This document shows, in pieces, positions 1 to 9,425 of a stretch of DNA of 64,000 nucleotides. The translations under genes were made by a program, and so were the position numbers. The number at the start of each line of letters is the position of its first letter. Position 1 is the first letter of the stretch. Below the pieces are notes generated by a model, which worked only from the letters and a program-made list of their open reading frames with translations, ran no database searches and was not told where the DNA came from. This stretch comes from Desulfuromonas acetexigens (GTDB lineage: Bacteria > Desulfobacterota > Desulfuromonadia > Desulfuromonadales > Trichloromonadaceae): assembly GCF_900111775.1 (NCBI RefSeq), contig NZ_FOJJ01000004.1:1-64000 (forward strand), read 5' to 3'.

Positions 1-2
1 TG

Positions 3-176
3 CGGCAGGTCAGTTTTGCCGAAGCACTCCGACTGCTCTTGAGCCATCTGGAGCAGGTGTTGAAGACTTTCGCCGAACTCCCGACCGCCTCGCTAAGGGG
101 GATGCTGGAGGACTTCATGGCCCAGATCCCGGCCTTGTTACGACGAGCAACGCTACTTCCGGCCCATGTCTTTTGA
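3..176 (+). pseudogene. C-terminal tail of a possible IS4-type transposase
   Basis: An open frame enters the window at its left edge and ends with TGA at 174-176, giving 58 residues that start RQVSFAEALRLLLSHL. The pattern RQ-SF--AL--L followed by a basic, leucine-rich tail resembles the end of IS4-family transposases, which often read RQFSF---L. Only the tail is visible, so neither the DDE residues nor an intact element can be shown. The next 280 bases carry no gene. It could equally be the end of another basic protein; the call rests on weak motif similarity. Confidence 0.35.
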
Positions 177-403
177 AAGATCATTTTGATTTCAGGGCTT
201 TAGGCCCTGTCATACTGCTGCGAAAGTTGAGATAATAAACTCTGTCGGCGTTATTGGAACCGACAGCGATCAAGGCAACTGCCGACCGCGACCGTAATTC
301 CCCACGCAGTGGCAGACGTTTTTTTGCCTACTTTTTGTCATCCAACAAAAAGCAGGTCGCCTGTCAGGGCGAGTCCCGACGGTTTTAAACCGCCCCCTAA
401 CGA

Positions 404-438
404 AAACGGCCCCGAAGGAGAACTCCTCGGGGCCGTTC
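404..438 (-). terminator. Terminator after the DUF2235-PilZ gene
   Basis: A hairpin with 5' arm AACGGCCCCGAAGGAG and a matching CTCCTCGGGGCCGTT-type 3' arm lies just beyond the stop of the minus-strand gene. A T-rich tract follows on the minus strand. The stretch 177-403 holds no supported gene; its only other structure is a weak 8-bp inverted repeat at 331-352 (CTTTTTGT / ACAAAAAG). Confidence 0.75.
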
Positions 439-461
439 TTTTGTGCTAACGCCATCCTTTC

Positions 462-1823
462 TCAGGCCGCGAACTTGACGCCGATCGTATTCTCCCGCCG
501 CCAGACCACGCGGATCTTGTGCCGGCCGATCTGGCCGTATTCGAGAACCCCCTCGGTCCCCGGCTCCACCGGCTGAGGCACGGCCAGCATCACGCCGCCG
601 GCGTCACTGTAATTGGAAACCTGACAGGGGACGGCGACGTTATCCCCCAGCATCAGGGTCGCCGGTTCGGCGCCGAGATCGCGTCGGGCGGCCCGGCGCT
701 CGCGGAAGATCGGCACCAGCAGCTCGCCGATGCGGAGGGTCGGGCGCGGGTTGTTCTGGTCGATGATCGTCCCGGGATCCTGCCCGGGGGCGACGATGTT
801 TTCGGGACGGTAATCGAGATGGGGTTGCAGCAGGCGCTTGATGACGCTTTCGTGCACCATCTCCCCCATATCCGGAAATTGGCCGATAGGCCGGGGATAG
901 GGCTTGACCCGCAGAGCCTGAAGGAATCGGTAGCCGAGGGAGAAAGAATCCTCCAGCTTGCCGGCGTATTGAGGATCGACTCGTTTGCTGTCCCTGAGAT
1001 ACTTATCGTCGAAAAACAACCCCTCTTCCCGCGCCCGGTCGACCATCCAGACCAGAGCCAGGTCGGAGAGTCCGCCGTCGGCATAACCGCCGCCGATATT
1101 GGAATGGACCCCGGCGAACCAGACCTGCCGCACGCTTTTCTGCCCGGTGCGCCGGTCCCAAAGGGCCGGGGCGAAGGGGCCGCGCCGCTCATCGACGGCC
1201 AACGCCTGGCAGGCGTTCTCCACCAGGCTCGACAGGGCGGCATCGTGAAAACCGACCCAGAGTTTTTTGGAAATTGTCCCGAGCATGGGGGTCGGCGCGC
1301 CGAGGGCGCCGACGGTGTCCCAGACGCCGAGAAACCTGATTTTCGGCCAACGGCGCGGCAGATCGATCAGGCGCAGATGGTATTTGGAAGAGGCGCGTTT
1401 CTCCGGCGGGGTGCGGTAATAGGCATAGGCGTCGGGAAGATGGTCGAGGTCGTTCTTGTCGAGCAGCCCGACGGCATCGAGCATGCCGGAAAGACAACGC
1501 ACGGTGTAGGCGCCCCGGCTGAAACCGAAGCAGAAGACTTCATCCCCCTCGACATAGTTCAGGGCGAGAAACTGATAGGCCTCGCGGATGTTGCGGGAGA
1601 TGCCCAGGCCGGTGCCGCCGCCGAGGTATTTATCGACGTAGCCGAAGGCGCCGGTCCCCACCCCGCGACCGTAATAGACGACCTGATCGATCCCTCGCGC
1701 ATCGTCCCGGGGTTCGATGGCCCGCACCAGCTTGACCACGTTGGTCGGCACCCGCCGTCCATTCTTCATCTTCTCCGGCTCGTTCCAGGTTCCGTCGCAA
1801 CAGATGATGATTCTCTTGCTCAT
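462..1823 (-). CDS. DUF2235 alpha/beta-hydrolase with C-terminal PilZ domain
   Basis: This 453-residue protein has an N-terminal DUF2235 domain, the fold of Tle1-type phospholipases. It opens with IIICCDGTWN, has the nucleophile elbow GFSRG at 100-104 (Ser102), and later shows WDTVGALG and GVHSNIGGGY, where the catalytic Asp and His of the family are expected. Residues about 373-453 look like a PilZ domain: RxxxR at 376-380, NYSDAG at 404-409 matching (D/N)xSxxG, and a final GVKF strand. PilZ domains of this pattern bind cyclic di-GMP. The start has GGGAGG five bases upstream. No type VI secretion gene or immunity gene is adjacent, so a housekeeping, c-di-GMP-gated lipase or esterase is as likely as a secreted effector. 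Substrate and gating are inference. Confidence 0.85.
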   Translation of the reverse strand: MSKRIIICCDGTWNEPEKMKNGRRVPTNVVKLVRAIEPRDDARGIDQVVYYGRGVGTGAFGYVDKYLGGGTGLGISRNIREAYQFLALNYVEGDEVFCFGFSRGAYTVRCLSGMLDAVGLLDKNDLDHLPDAYAYYRTPPEKRASSKYHLRLIDLPRRWPKIRFLGVWDTVGALGAPTPMLGTISKKLWVGFHDAALSSLVENACQALAVDERRGPFAPALWDRRTGQKSVRQVWFAGVHSNIGGGYADGGLSDLALVWMVDRAREEGLFFDDKYLRDSKRVDPQYAGKLEDSFSLGYRFLQALRVKPYPRPIGQFPDMGEMVHESVIKRLLQPHLDYRPENIVAPGQDPGTIIDQNNPRPTLRIGELLVPIFRERRAARRDLGAEPATLMLGDNVAVPCQVSNYSDAGGVMLAVPQPVEPGTEGVLEYGQIGRHKIRVVWRRENTIGVKFAA

Positions 1824-1964
1824 TTGTACCTCCCGGCGGCTCCGCCGCCCGCGATCTTCAGGGATCCTCCCGACCGTTTCCGTCGCCCGGCGAAACGGTT
1901 ACGGACTGTTAATTTTAATCGCCGCCGGCGGCCTCCGCAAGAAGAGAAACGACGAATAATTTGT

Positions 1965-1996
1965 CTTGACAACTTTACAGATTATTGGTTAGATGC
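1965..1996 (+). promoter_or_regulatory. Possible promoter of the GntR-trpBA operon
   Basis: TTGACA is followed 17 bases later by TTAGAT, about 30 bases before the chosen ATG of the GntR gene. The -10 match is poor (3 of 6), so this is a weak prediction. It lies in the only gap between the divergent DUF2235 gene and the operon. Confidence 0.35.
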
Positions 1997-2023
1997 CTTC
2001 AACTTCTTCGTAAAGGCATCCCG

Positions 2024-2747
2024 ATGCTCGACCCCCAATCCCCCACCCCCCTCTATCACCAACTGGCCGAACGGCTGGCGGCCGCCATCCGCGCCGGGGA
2101 GTTCGCGCCGGGCGAGCGCATTCCTTCGGAACCGCGACTGGCGACGGCGTACGGCATCGGTCGGCCGACGGTGCGCCAGGCCCTCGACGCCCTGGTGCGC
2201 CAGGGGCTGCTCAGCCGGCGGCGGGGTTCGGGTACCTATGTGCGCGAAGCGCCCAAAGAAATCGATCTTTTCTCCCTCGACGGCACCAGTGCCTCCTTCC
2301 GTAAGCAGGGGCTGGCCATAGAGAGCCGCCTGTTGGGCCAGGTTGCGCGCCGGAGCATCGCCGATGGCGAACGCCATCCCCTCGCCGGACGCGAAGTCTT
2401 CACCCTGACCCGCCTGACCCGCAGCGACGACACCCCGGTGCTCCTCGAAGAGCTCGACCTCGACGCCGTCCTCTTTCCCGGCCTCGACCGCCTCGATCTC
2501 GCCGGGAAATCCCTCTCGGCGCTGGCGGCGGAGCGCTATTTTCTGCGCCCCTCCGGCGGCCGCCAGAGTTTCGCCATCGACTATCTCAGCGGCGAGCGCG
2601 GCCAGCGTCTGGAGGTCTCCGCCGAGACCGCCATCCTGCGGGTCGAGCGCCTGCTGCACTTTCCCCAGCGCGAAGCCGGTTTTTTTTCCCGGCTCTACTG
2701 TCGCACCGACCACTTTGTCTTCTCCCAAACCCTTGGAGGTTTCAACC

Positions 2748-2755
<8 letters not shown>
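2024..2755 (+). CDS. GntR/HutC-type transcriptional regulator (UTRA domain)
   Basis: 243-residue one-component regulator. Residues about 1-75 form the GntR winged helix, with PLYHQLAERL, the GERIPSEPRLA turn and RPTVRQALDALVRQGLL, ending at GSGTYV. The remainder is a UTRA ligand-binding domain of the HutC subfamily. The ATG at 2024 is preferred over an upstream TTG at 1985 because AAAGG lies eight bases before it and homologues begin right at the helix. Its stop overlaps the trpB start by 8 bp, so it is probably co-transcribed with and controls trpBA-rarD. The ligand is unknown; an indole or amino-acid effector would be plausible but is inferred only from context. Confidence 0.9.
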
Positions 2756-3966
<1,211 letters not shown>

Positions 3967-3974
<8 letters not shown>

Positions 3975-4728
3975 GACCACCATCCGCGAACAATTGAAGA
4001 GCAAAGACATCCTGCTGATGACCCACATTGTCATCGGCTACCCGTCGCTGGAGGATTCCTACCAGATCGTCAAGGCGATGGTCGAGGCCGGGGTCGATCT
4101 GATGGAGTTGCAGATCCCCTTTTCCGAGCCGATCGCCGACGGCCCGGTGATCCTGCGCGCCAACCAGGAAGCGCTGGCCACCGGCATCACCGTCGAGCAG
4201 TGTCTCGATTTCGCCGAGCGGGTCTCCCGGGAGTTCGACATCCCCTTCCTCTTCATGACCTACTACAACATCCTCTTCAAATACGGGGTGGCGAAATTCG
4301 CGGCGGCCATGGCGGAGCGCGGCCTGAAAGGGGCCATCGTCCCCGATCTACCGCCGGAGGAAGCGGGGGACTATCTGCGGGCAATGGCCGCAAACGGCCT
4401 CGACCCGATCTTCATCCTCGCCCCCAACAGCCCCGACTACCGGCTGAAACTCATCGCCGAAAACGCCGGGGGCTTCGTCTACTGTGTCGCCCGCAAGGGG
4501 GTTACCGGCGCCCACACCGAATTCTCGCGGGATCTCGACGCCTATCTCGCCCGCTGCCGGCAGGCCACCGAACTCCCCTTGGCCCTCGGTTTCGGCGTGG
4601 GCAGCCGGGAGGATGTGGAGTTTCTTAAGGGTAAGGCCGATATCGCCGTGGTCGGCAGCCAGGCGATCCGGGTCTTCGATCGTGACGGGGTCGAGGCGGT
4701 GGGGACCTTCCTCAAGGGCTTGCGCTAG
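3967..4728 (+). CDS. trpA: Tryptophan synthase alpha chain
   Basis: 253-residue TIM-barrel subunit that cleaves indole-3-glycerol phosphate to indole and glyceraldehyde 3-phosphate, channelling indole to TrpB. Both catalytic acids are visible: E47 in MELQIPFSEP and D58 in IADGP. The phosphate-binding segment GVTGA and the GFGVGSREDV strand are also present. The start overlaps the end of trpB by 8 bp, the usual coupled arrangement. The N-terminal region around LLMTHIVIGYP departs from the usual MAHLIAGYP-like start, but the length is normal for the family. Confidence 0.96.
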
Positions 4729-4745
4729 GCAAAGGGCGAGCCGTC

Positions 4746-5708
4746 ATGAACTCCCGACCGCCGGCGGAGCTTTCCGCCGAAACCTCTCCGGAAGGCGCCG
4801 CCCGCCGCCGTGCCCGCCAGGGACTCACCCTGGGGCTGCTGGCCTATATCAGCTGGGGCTCCTTTCCGGCCTTTTTCAAACTGCTCAACGCCGCCACCCC
4901 GCTGGAAGTGGTCAGCCACCGCATCTTCTGGTCGGCGGCCTTCCTGCTTCTGCTGGTCGGCCTGTCGCACCGGCTCGGACCGCTCTGGCGCGTGCTGCGC
5001 GACCGGGGAACGCTCCTTACCCTCGGCGGCTCGACCCTGCTCATCGCCGCCAACTGGTCGGTCTTCATCCTCGCCGTGCAACGGGGCCAGGTGCTGCAAT
5101 CGAGCCTCGGCTATTTCATGACCCCGCTGATCAGCGTGCTGCTCGGCTTTCTCTTCCTGCGGGAAAAACTGACCTTGTGGCAACGGATCAGCGTCGGTCT
5201 GGCCGCCCTCGGTGTCCTCAACCTCGCGCTACAGCACGGCAGCATTCCCTGGATCGCCCTGGTCCTTGCCACCACCTTCGGGCTCTATGGGCTGTTGCGC
5301 AAACTGGCGCGGGTCGACGCCCTGCTCGGCCTGACCATCGAAACCCTCCTTCTCACCCCCTTCGCCCTGGGCTACCTGATCTATCTGCAGTTCACGGAAC
5401 AAGGCGTCTTTCTCGCCGGCTCCCCCGATCTCAACCTGCTCCTCCCCCTGGCCGGAGTCGTCACCGCCCTGCCTCTGCTCGGCTTCATCGGCGCCGCCCG
5501 TCGCCTGCGCCTGTCCACCATCGGCTTCCTCCAGTACATCACCCCCAGCCTCCACTTCCTCCTCGCCGTCGGTCTCTACAACGAGGCCTTCTCCCGTAGC
5601 CATCTCATCAGCTTTCTCTGCATCTGGGCCGCCCTCGCCGTCTATACCAGCGATGCCCTGTGGCAAGGGATGGGAAGGGGTTCCGACAAAGACAAACAAG
5701 CGGCCTGA
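4746..5708 (+). CDS. rarD: EamA-type transporter, RarD family
   Basis: 320-residue integral inner-membrane protein with about ten hydrophobic helices. The segment ARQGLTLGLLAYISWGSFPAF-type opening and EVVSHRIFWS match the RarD branch of the drug/metabolite transporter superfamily. The start is 17 bases after trpA, with AAAGGGCGAG upstream, so it belongs to the same operon. RarD was named for a chloramphenicol-sensitivity phenotype, but the transported compound of this branch is not settled. Placement behind trpBA suggests tryptophan, indole or a related metabolite (inference). Confidence 0.9.
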   Translation: MNSRPPAELSAETSPEGAARRRARQGLTLGLLAYISWGSFPAFFKLLNAATPLEVVSHRIFWSAAFLLLLVGLSHRLGPLWRVLRDRGTLLTLGGSTLLIAANWSVFILAVQRGQVLQSSLGYFMTPLISVLLGFLFLREKLTLWQRISVGLAALGVLNLALQHGSIPWIALVLATTFGLYGLLRKLARVDALLGLTIETLLLTPFALGYLIYLQFTEQGVFLAGSPDLNLLLPLAGVVTALPLLGFIGAARRLRLSTIGFLQYITPSLHFLLAVGLYNEAFSRSHLISFLCIWAALAVYTSDALWQGMGRGSDKDKQAA

Positions 5709-5837
5709 TCGGCGGCGTGTTTTCGCTCAGGGGATGGGCGAGACGGAGTTGGAGGGGAATATCGGGCGATGGAAACAAGTCGGAGAAAGGCCCGACCCCG
5801 ACTGCCCCCTCTTGCCTTCCTTTAAAATGTCATTTAT

Positions 5838-5856
5838 AGTTCGCAAAAAACGAACT
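5838..5856. promoter_or_regulatory. Perfect inverted repeat upstream of the nucleotidyltransferase pair
   Basis: AGTTCG, seven bases (CAAAAAA), then CGAACT form a perfect 6-bp dyad ending ten bases before the ATG of the next gene and just upstream of its GAGGA ribosome-binding site. The position suits an autoregulatory operator bound by the downstream winged-helix protein; binding is inferred. Confidence 0.55.
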
Positions 5857-5866
5857 AGAGGATACA

Positions 5867-6466
5867 ATGTCATATCAATACGAGCAGTTCGATACCGCAT
5901 TGCGGCTGCTGAATGGACGGTTGGCCATCGCAGGTTCCCCCAATTACAACCTGGTCGTGTGTGGTGGCACGGCCCTGGTAGCAACTGAAATGGCCATGCG
6001 AGCCACCCGGGATGTCGACATCGTCGCGCTGGCGAACGACGCGGGGGAGCTGATCGACCCCGCGCCGCTTCCGGTGGAATTGGTCAAAGCAGCCAAAGAG
6101 GTGGCGGAGGATCTGGACCTTCCCGCCGATTGGCTGAACAACGGACCGAGCAGCGGCGACGGGGGACTCTATCGTCTGGGCCTTCCCGAAGGTTTTGCCG
6201 ACCGATTGCAATGGCGGTGGTTCGGTGAAAAGTTGACCGTCGCGTTCATCGGCCGGATCGACCAGATTTTTTTCAAGCTTTACGCGGCCGTCGATCAGTT
6301 CGGCAGCTACCATGCCACCGATCTTCAGGCGTTGGAGCCGACGGACGGAGAATTGCTGGCGGCCATCGCCTGGTCAACAACCCACGATCCCTCCGAAGGC
6401 TACAAGGAAAGCATCCGCATGTTTTTCCGGGAGTTCGGCTATGCCCATCTCGTTGAGCGAATTTAA
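5867..6466 (+). CDS. DUF6036-type nucleotidyltransferase, candidate toxin-antitoxin member
   Basis: 199 residues with a minimal nucleotidyltransferase core: VVCGGTALVATE followed by RATRDVDIVAL, the GG-Dx(D) pattern seen in DUF6036/AbiEii-like proteins, then the conserved KLYAAVDQ and YHATDLQALEPT segment. Such proteins transfer a nucleotide to RNA or protein and often act in toxin-antitoxin or abortive-infection pairs. GAGGA precedes the ATG. It overlaps the next gene by 26 bp, so the two are translated together. Which partner is toxic cannot be read from the sequence. Confidence 0.75.
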   Translation: MSYQYEQFDTALRLLNGRLAIAGSPNYNLVVCGGTALVATEMAMRATRDVDIVALANDAGELIDPAPLPVELVKAAKEVAEDLDLPADWLNNGPSSGDGGLYRLGLPEGFADRLQWRWFGEKLTVAFIGRIDQIFFKLYAAVDQFGSYHATDLQALEPTDGELLAAIAWSTTHDPSEGYKESIRMFFREFGYAHLVERI

Positions 6467-7457
6467 AAAAACCGTCCTCGACCAACTGCTTGACCTGCTC
6501 TGGCGGCAATGGACCGCCCTTGGCGTCTCCGGCTATGGGCTGTCCGAAGAGTCGCGGGTGATCGACCCGGAGGCGCTGTTGCTGCTGACCATGACGGTTG
6601 CCCGCTACGATGCCCGGCTCTTTGATGAAGTCCTGGACTGGTTGGAAGTCAACGGAAATTTCATGAACATCCAGCGCCTGCAGAATCTGGTGACACAATC
6701 CGGCTTCCAAGCCCAAGCGGAACTCAGCGCCGTCGCGGAGATGCTTGGGCGCAAATCCTCGGTGGTGCTCAAGTGGAAAAAACTGGCGACGAAATACGCG
6801 CGAAAAGAGGAATCGCCCCTTTTCTTCATGAAGGATGGGCGACCGATGCCGACGCCGAAAGAATGCGATGAAATTTTCCGTCGCCATGGGCTATTGCGGC
6901 CATCGCTTCAAACGCGGGGTCTTTCCCAACCGTTCCCTAGAGAAGGGATGCCGGCCCTGCTGTTGCGCTTGCGGGCGCTCTTTGGCGTGAATCTTCGGTG
7001 CGAAATCCTTTGTTTGCTCGGGTCGGTCGATGAAATTCATCCTTCGCGGATCGCCAAAGCGATCGGGCAGGGGCCACGCTCGACCCAGAATGTTCTGGTC
7101 GAAATGGTTCACTCCGGGGTGGTACAGGTACGCAGCAGCGGTCGCGAGAAACGGTACGCTCTGGCCCCGGAAACCCTCGACAAGCTATTGCGCCCCAATG
7201 GCTTGACCCCGTGGGTGAATTCCGTTCCGCTGTTTCGTGCCTTGGAGATTCTCTGGCTGGGCGTGGCCGACCCTAAACGCCAGGAACTTGATGCGCTGAT
7301 GCTGGCTTCCGAGTGGCGGCGGTTGGCGAAAGAGATCGGGCCGTTGCTGGGAGACGCGGGACTGGGACAACCGTTAAGGGGAGCTTTTTCGTTCCCAGGC
7401 GAAAAATATTATGAGGTTTTTGTCGAGGACATCAGCAAAATGCTGGCATCGTTGTAG
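6441..7457 (+). CDS. Winged-helix DNA-binding partner of the nucleotidyltransferase
   Basis: 338-residue protein. The segment HPSRIAKAIGQGPRSTQNVLVEMVHSG, given here only by its ends at roughly residues 193-220, is a helix-turn-helix followed by a wing (VQVRSSGREKRYALAP). The ATG at 6441 is chosen because the 43 codons upstream in this frame lie inside the nucleotidyltransferase gene and read as a shadow. The N-terminal half is all-helical and unrecognised. The overlap with the previous gene and the dyad ahead of the pair suggest an autorepressing antitoxin or regulator, by analogy with AbiEi; this is inference. Confidence 0.65.
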   Translation: MPISLSEFKKTVLDQLLDLLWRQWTALGVSGYGLSEESRVIDPEALLLLTMTVARYDARLFDEVLDWLEVNGNFMNIQRLQNLVTQSGFQAQAELSAVAEMLGRKSSVVLKWKKLATKYARKEESPLFFMKDGRPMPTPKECDEIFRRHGLLRPSLQTRGLSQPFPREGMPALLLRLRALFGVNLRCEILCLLGSVDEIHPSRIAKAIGQGPRSTQNVLVEMVHSGVVQVRSSGREKRYALAPETLDKLLRPNGLTPWVNSVPLFRALEILWLGVADPKRQELDALMLASEWRRLAKEIGPLLGDAGLGQPLRGAFSFPGEKYYEVFVEDISKMLASL

Positions 7458-7636
7458 CGGTTGCCACGATCCCGATTCCGAAGAGAAAACTTGACCGGGC
7501 GTCTTTCCTGTCATCTTCGGGAAGTTTTTGCGGGAGGAAAGAGACGATGCGGCGACGGGGAATGTGGCAAAGAAAGACCTGACCCCGGCGTTGGGGCACT
7601 GGAGCGGTGTTTCGGGGGATGCGCGACGGTGGGCAG

Positions 7637-8431
7637 CTAGCGGGGGTCGAGCCCGTGGGCGCGGAGCTGTTCGGCATCGAGATTGTACAGGGCGTCGATA
7701 AAATGAACCTGCATGCTTCCCGGCCCGGCGGCTTTGGCGGCGGCGAGCTCCCCGCAGATGCCCATGACCGTCATGGCATGGCGGGCGGCCGTCAGCGAAT
7801 CGCCGTTGACCGCGCAAAAGGCCCCGACCAGCGCCGTCGCGGTGCAGCCGAGACCGGTGACCTTCGGCATCAGCGGATGGCCGTTGCGAACCAGGAATTT
7901 CCTCTTGCCATCCACCAGCAGATCGACCGCGCCGCTGACGACGACCGCGCAGGAATAGCGCCGGGCCAGCAGCAGCGCCGCGTCCTCGGCGGCATCGGCC
8001 GCTGCCGAGCTGTCGACCCCTTTGGTGCGCACGGCACTTCCCGCTAGGGCCATGATCTCCGAGGCGTTCCCGCGAATGACGGCGGGCGCCACCCGGCCGA
8101 GCAGGTCGAAACAGGTCTGGGTGCGAAAGGTCGTGGCCCCGGCGCCAACCGGGTCGAAGACAATGGGAATCCCCCGCTCGCGGGCGGTCGCCATCGCCGT
8201 CGCCATGGCCTCGATCCATTCCCGCGCCAACGTGCCGATATTGATCACCAGCGCCCCGGCGAGAGCGGTCATCTCGGCCACCTCTTCCACGGCATGTGCC
8301 ATGACCGGCAGGGCGCCGACGGCCAACAGCGCGTTGGCGGTGTTGTTCATCACCACGAAATTGGTGATATTGTGAACCAGCGGCGCCTCTTCCCGCACGC
8401 GCCGCAGATCGTTCCAGAGCTCGTCCACCAC
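7637..8431 (-). CDS. thiM: Hydroxyethylthiazole kinase
   Basis: 264-residue ribokinase-fold enzyme that phosphorylates 4-methyl-5-(2-hydroxyethyl)thiazole for thiamine salvage. HNITNFVVMNNTANALLAVG at the N-terminus, PIVFDPVGAGAT in the middle and TGLGCTATALVGAF near the active-site anion hole are the family motifs, and the length is normal. No thiE or thiD is adjacent, and no TPP riboswitch core is visible upstream (8432-8513). Degenerate copies of parts of this gene lie about 1 kb away at 9161-9363. Confidence 0.95.
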   Translation of the reverse strand: MVDELWNDLRRVREEAPLVHNITNFVVMNNTANALLAVGALPVMAHAVEEVAEMTALAGALVINIGTLAREWIEAMATAMATARERGIPIVFDPVGAGATTFRTQTCFDLLGRVAPAVIRGNASEIMALAGSAVRTKGVDSSAAADAAEDAALLLARRYSCAVVVSGAVDLLVDGKRKFLVRNGHPLMPKVTGLGCTATALVGAFCAVNGDSLTAARHAMTVMGICGELAAAKAAGPGSMQVHFIDALYNLDAEQLRAHGLDPR

Positions 8432-8513
8432 GCTACTTCTCCTGCCTCGTCAAAGTCCTTGAGCATTCCTGAATCCGCCAGGACGGTGTATCCCCTCTTT
8501 CAAGGTGCATAGC

Positions 8514-8843
8514 TCATTGACTCAGCTTCGCGCTTGCAAGTCGATTAAGGCTGACATGGGCTTCGGCCGCCTCCATCGCCAGTTGACGGTGTACCTCGGG
8601 CGGGACGCGCACCATGAATTTGCCGCTGAAATGCTTGGTTGAAAGCGGTTCGGGCACTTGCTCGCCATTTTCCGCCATGTCGCACACAACTTCCGCGACA
8701 AGCTTGCGAATACCTTTGAGGGCGGCCTCGGGAGAAGCCGCCAACCAACTAAGGCTCGGAAACTCAACACAAAGACCAACGTGTTCGGCGTCTTCTTCCG
8801 ACCAAGTGACCCGGTAGGTATATTTATCAGCGTTCTCCGCCAT
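8514..8843 (-). CDS. hicB: HicB-family antitoxin
   Basis: 109 residues. The N-terminal part has the HicB partial RNase-H-like fold (YTYRVTWSEEDAEHVGLCVEFP then SLSWLAASPEAALKGI, split here at about residue 30), and the C-terminus GKFMVRVPPEVHRQLAMEA is the ribbon-helix-helix domain that binds DNA. Antitoxins of this form neutralise HicA and repress the operon. The start has GGAG seven bases upstream and overlaps the toxin gene by 17 bp. Toxin-first gene order is normal for hicAB. Confidence 0.88.
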   Translation of the reverse strand: MAENADKYTYRVTWSEEDAEHVGLCVEFPSLSWLAASPEAALKGIRKLVAEVVCDMAENGEQVPEPLSTKHFSGKFMVRVPPEVHRQLAMEAAEAHVSLNRLASAKLSQ

Positions 8844-9087
8844 GTTCGATCTCCAATCGTTCGATTGCCTTGAGAACCTGTTTCACCTGATAGGCTTTCG
8901 CGCATCCCTTGCGATTCTGGATGTTGACACGCGGGTCGCCGATCCAAGGTGTTTTGTAGACTCGATGACTTCCGCTCGTCTGCCGTGCCTGGCCGAAAAA
9001 GTAATCGCAGACCTTGCACAGATCGGCAAAACGGACGCCCCCAGGATTCTCGCGCATTCGCGCAATCAGATCAGCAATCGGCGCCAT
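8827..9087 (-). CDS. hicA: HicA-like toxin
   Basis: 86 residues, somewhat longer than the usual 60-residue HicA. The key segment is TSGSHRVYKTPW: the GSH histidine followed by an aromatic strand is the catalytic signature of HicA mRNA interferases. A C-terminal helix KAYQVKQVLKAIERLE follows. It is first in the operon with AAGGA upstream and overlaps hicB by 17 bp. The extra cysteine-bearing segment CKVCDYFFG replaces the plain N-terminal helix of short HicA, a form also annotated as a HicA-family toxin. Confidence 0.82.
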   Translation of the reverse strand: MAPIADLIARMRENPGGVRFADLCKVCDYFFGQARQTSGSHRVYKTPWIGDPRVNIQNRKGCAKAYQVKQVLKAIERLEIEHGGER

Positions 9088-9096
9088 GGATAAATA

Positions 9097-9112
9097 GTAT
9101 CCTTATTGATAC
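9097..9112. promoter_or_regulatory. Candidate hicAB operator
   Basis: GTATC, six bases, GATAC form a perfect 5-bp dyad immediately upstream of the hicA ribosome-binding site and beside an AT-rich -10-like TATTTAT on the minus strand. Autoregulation through HicB's ribbon-helix-helix domain is known for the family; this site is inferred from position. Confidence 0.45.
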
Positions 9113-9160
9113 CACTCGTCAAGGGATGGAAGGTGGGGTGACCCCGGTCATCAGGACAAG

Positions 9161-9397
9161 TTGGCGGTGTTGAAGATCACCCCGAAATTGATGATGTTTC
9201 AACTTGTCAACTTGGAAGCCTGACCCAAAATTCGCCTCCTGACCCAAAATTCGCCTCAAAATTCGCCATCAGGTCAGGTTGGCGGCTATCTCCCGACAGA
9301 CGCCTATGACCGTTAGGGCACGGCCGGCAGCGCGTTGGCGGTGTTGTTCATCACCACGAAATTAAGGGTGTTCAACTTGTCAACTTGGAAGCTTGAC
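9161..9397. repeat. Degenerate thiM-derived repeats and short tandem repeats
   Basis: This 237-bp gap has no gene. Positions 9328-9363 are identical over 36 bp to 8327-8362 inside thiM. Positions 9161-9197 are a diverged copy of the same segment. 9279-9325 resembles another part of thiM (about 7735-7795). Both thiM-like pieces are followed by the same 22-bp sequence (9203-9224 and 9376-9397, one mismatch). Between them a 19-bp unit beginning TGACCCAAAATTCGCC is repeated at 9221-9239 and 9240-9258, with a partial third copy. Remains of an older, deleted thiM copy or duplicated insertion junctions are the likeliest reading. Confidence 0.75.
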
Positions 9398-9425
9398 TCC
9401 GCGACTTTCTTGATGCATGTGATTG

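Noticed and set aside
270-455. A 61-codon minus-strand frame with cysteines
   Set aside because: It overlaps the terminator hairpin at 404-438, has no ribosome-binding site and no recognisable fold.
519-2321. A 600-codon plus-strand frame opposite the DUF2235-PilZ gene
   Set aside because: It mirrors the codon bias of the real minus-strand gene and of the GntR gene, and has no domain of its own.
8432-8513. Possible TPP riboswitch before thiM
   Set aside because: The CTGAGA core and the conserved 3' element were not found on the minus strand.
9203-9397. CRISPR-like array from the repeated 22-mer
   Set aside because: Only two copies in one orientation with unequal, thiM-derived sequence between them; no cas gene in the window.
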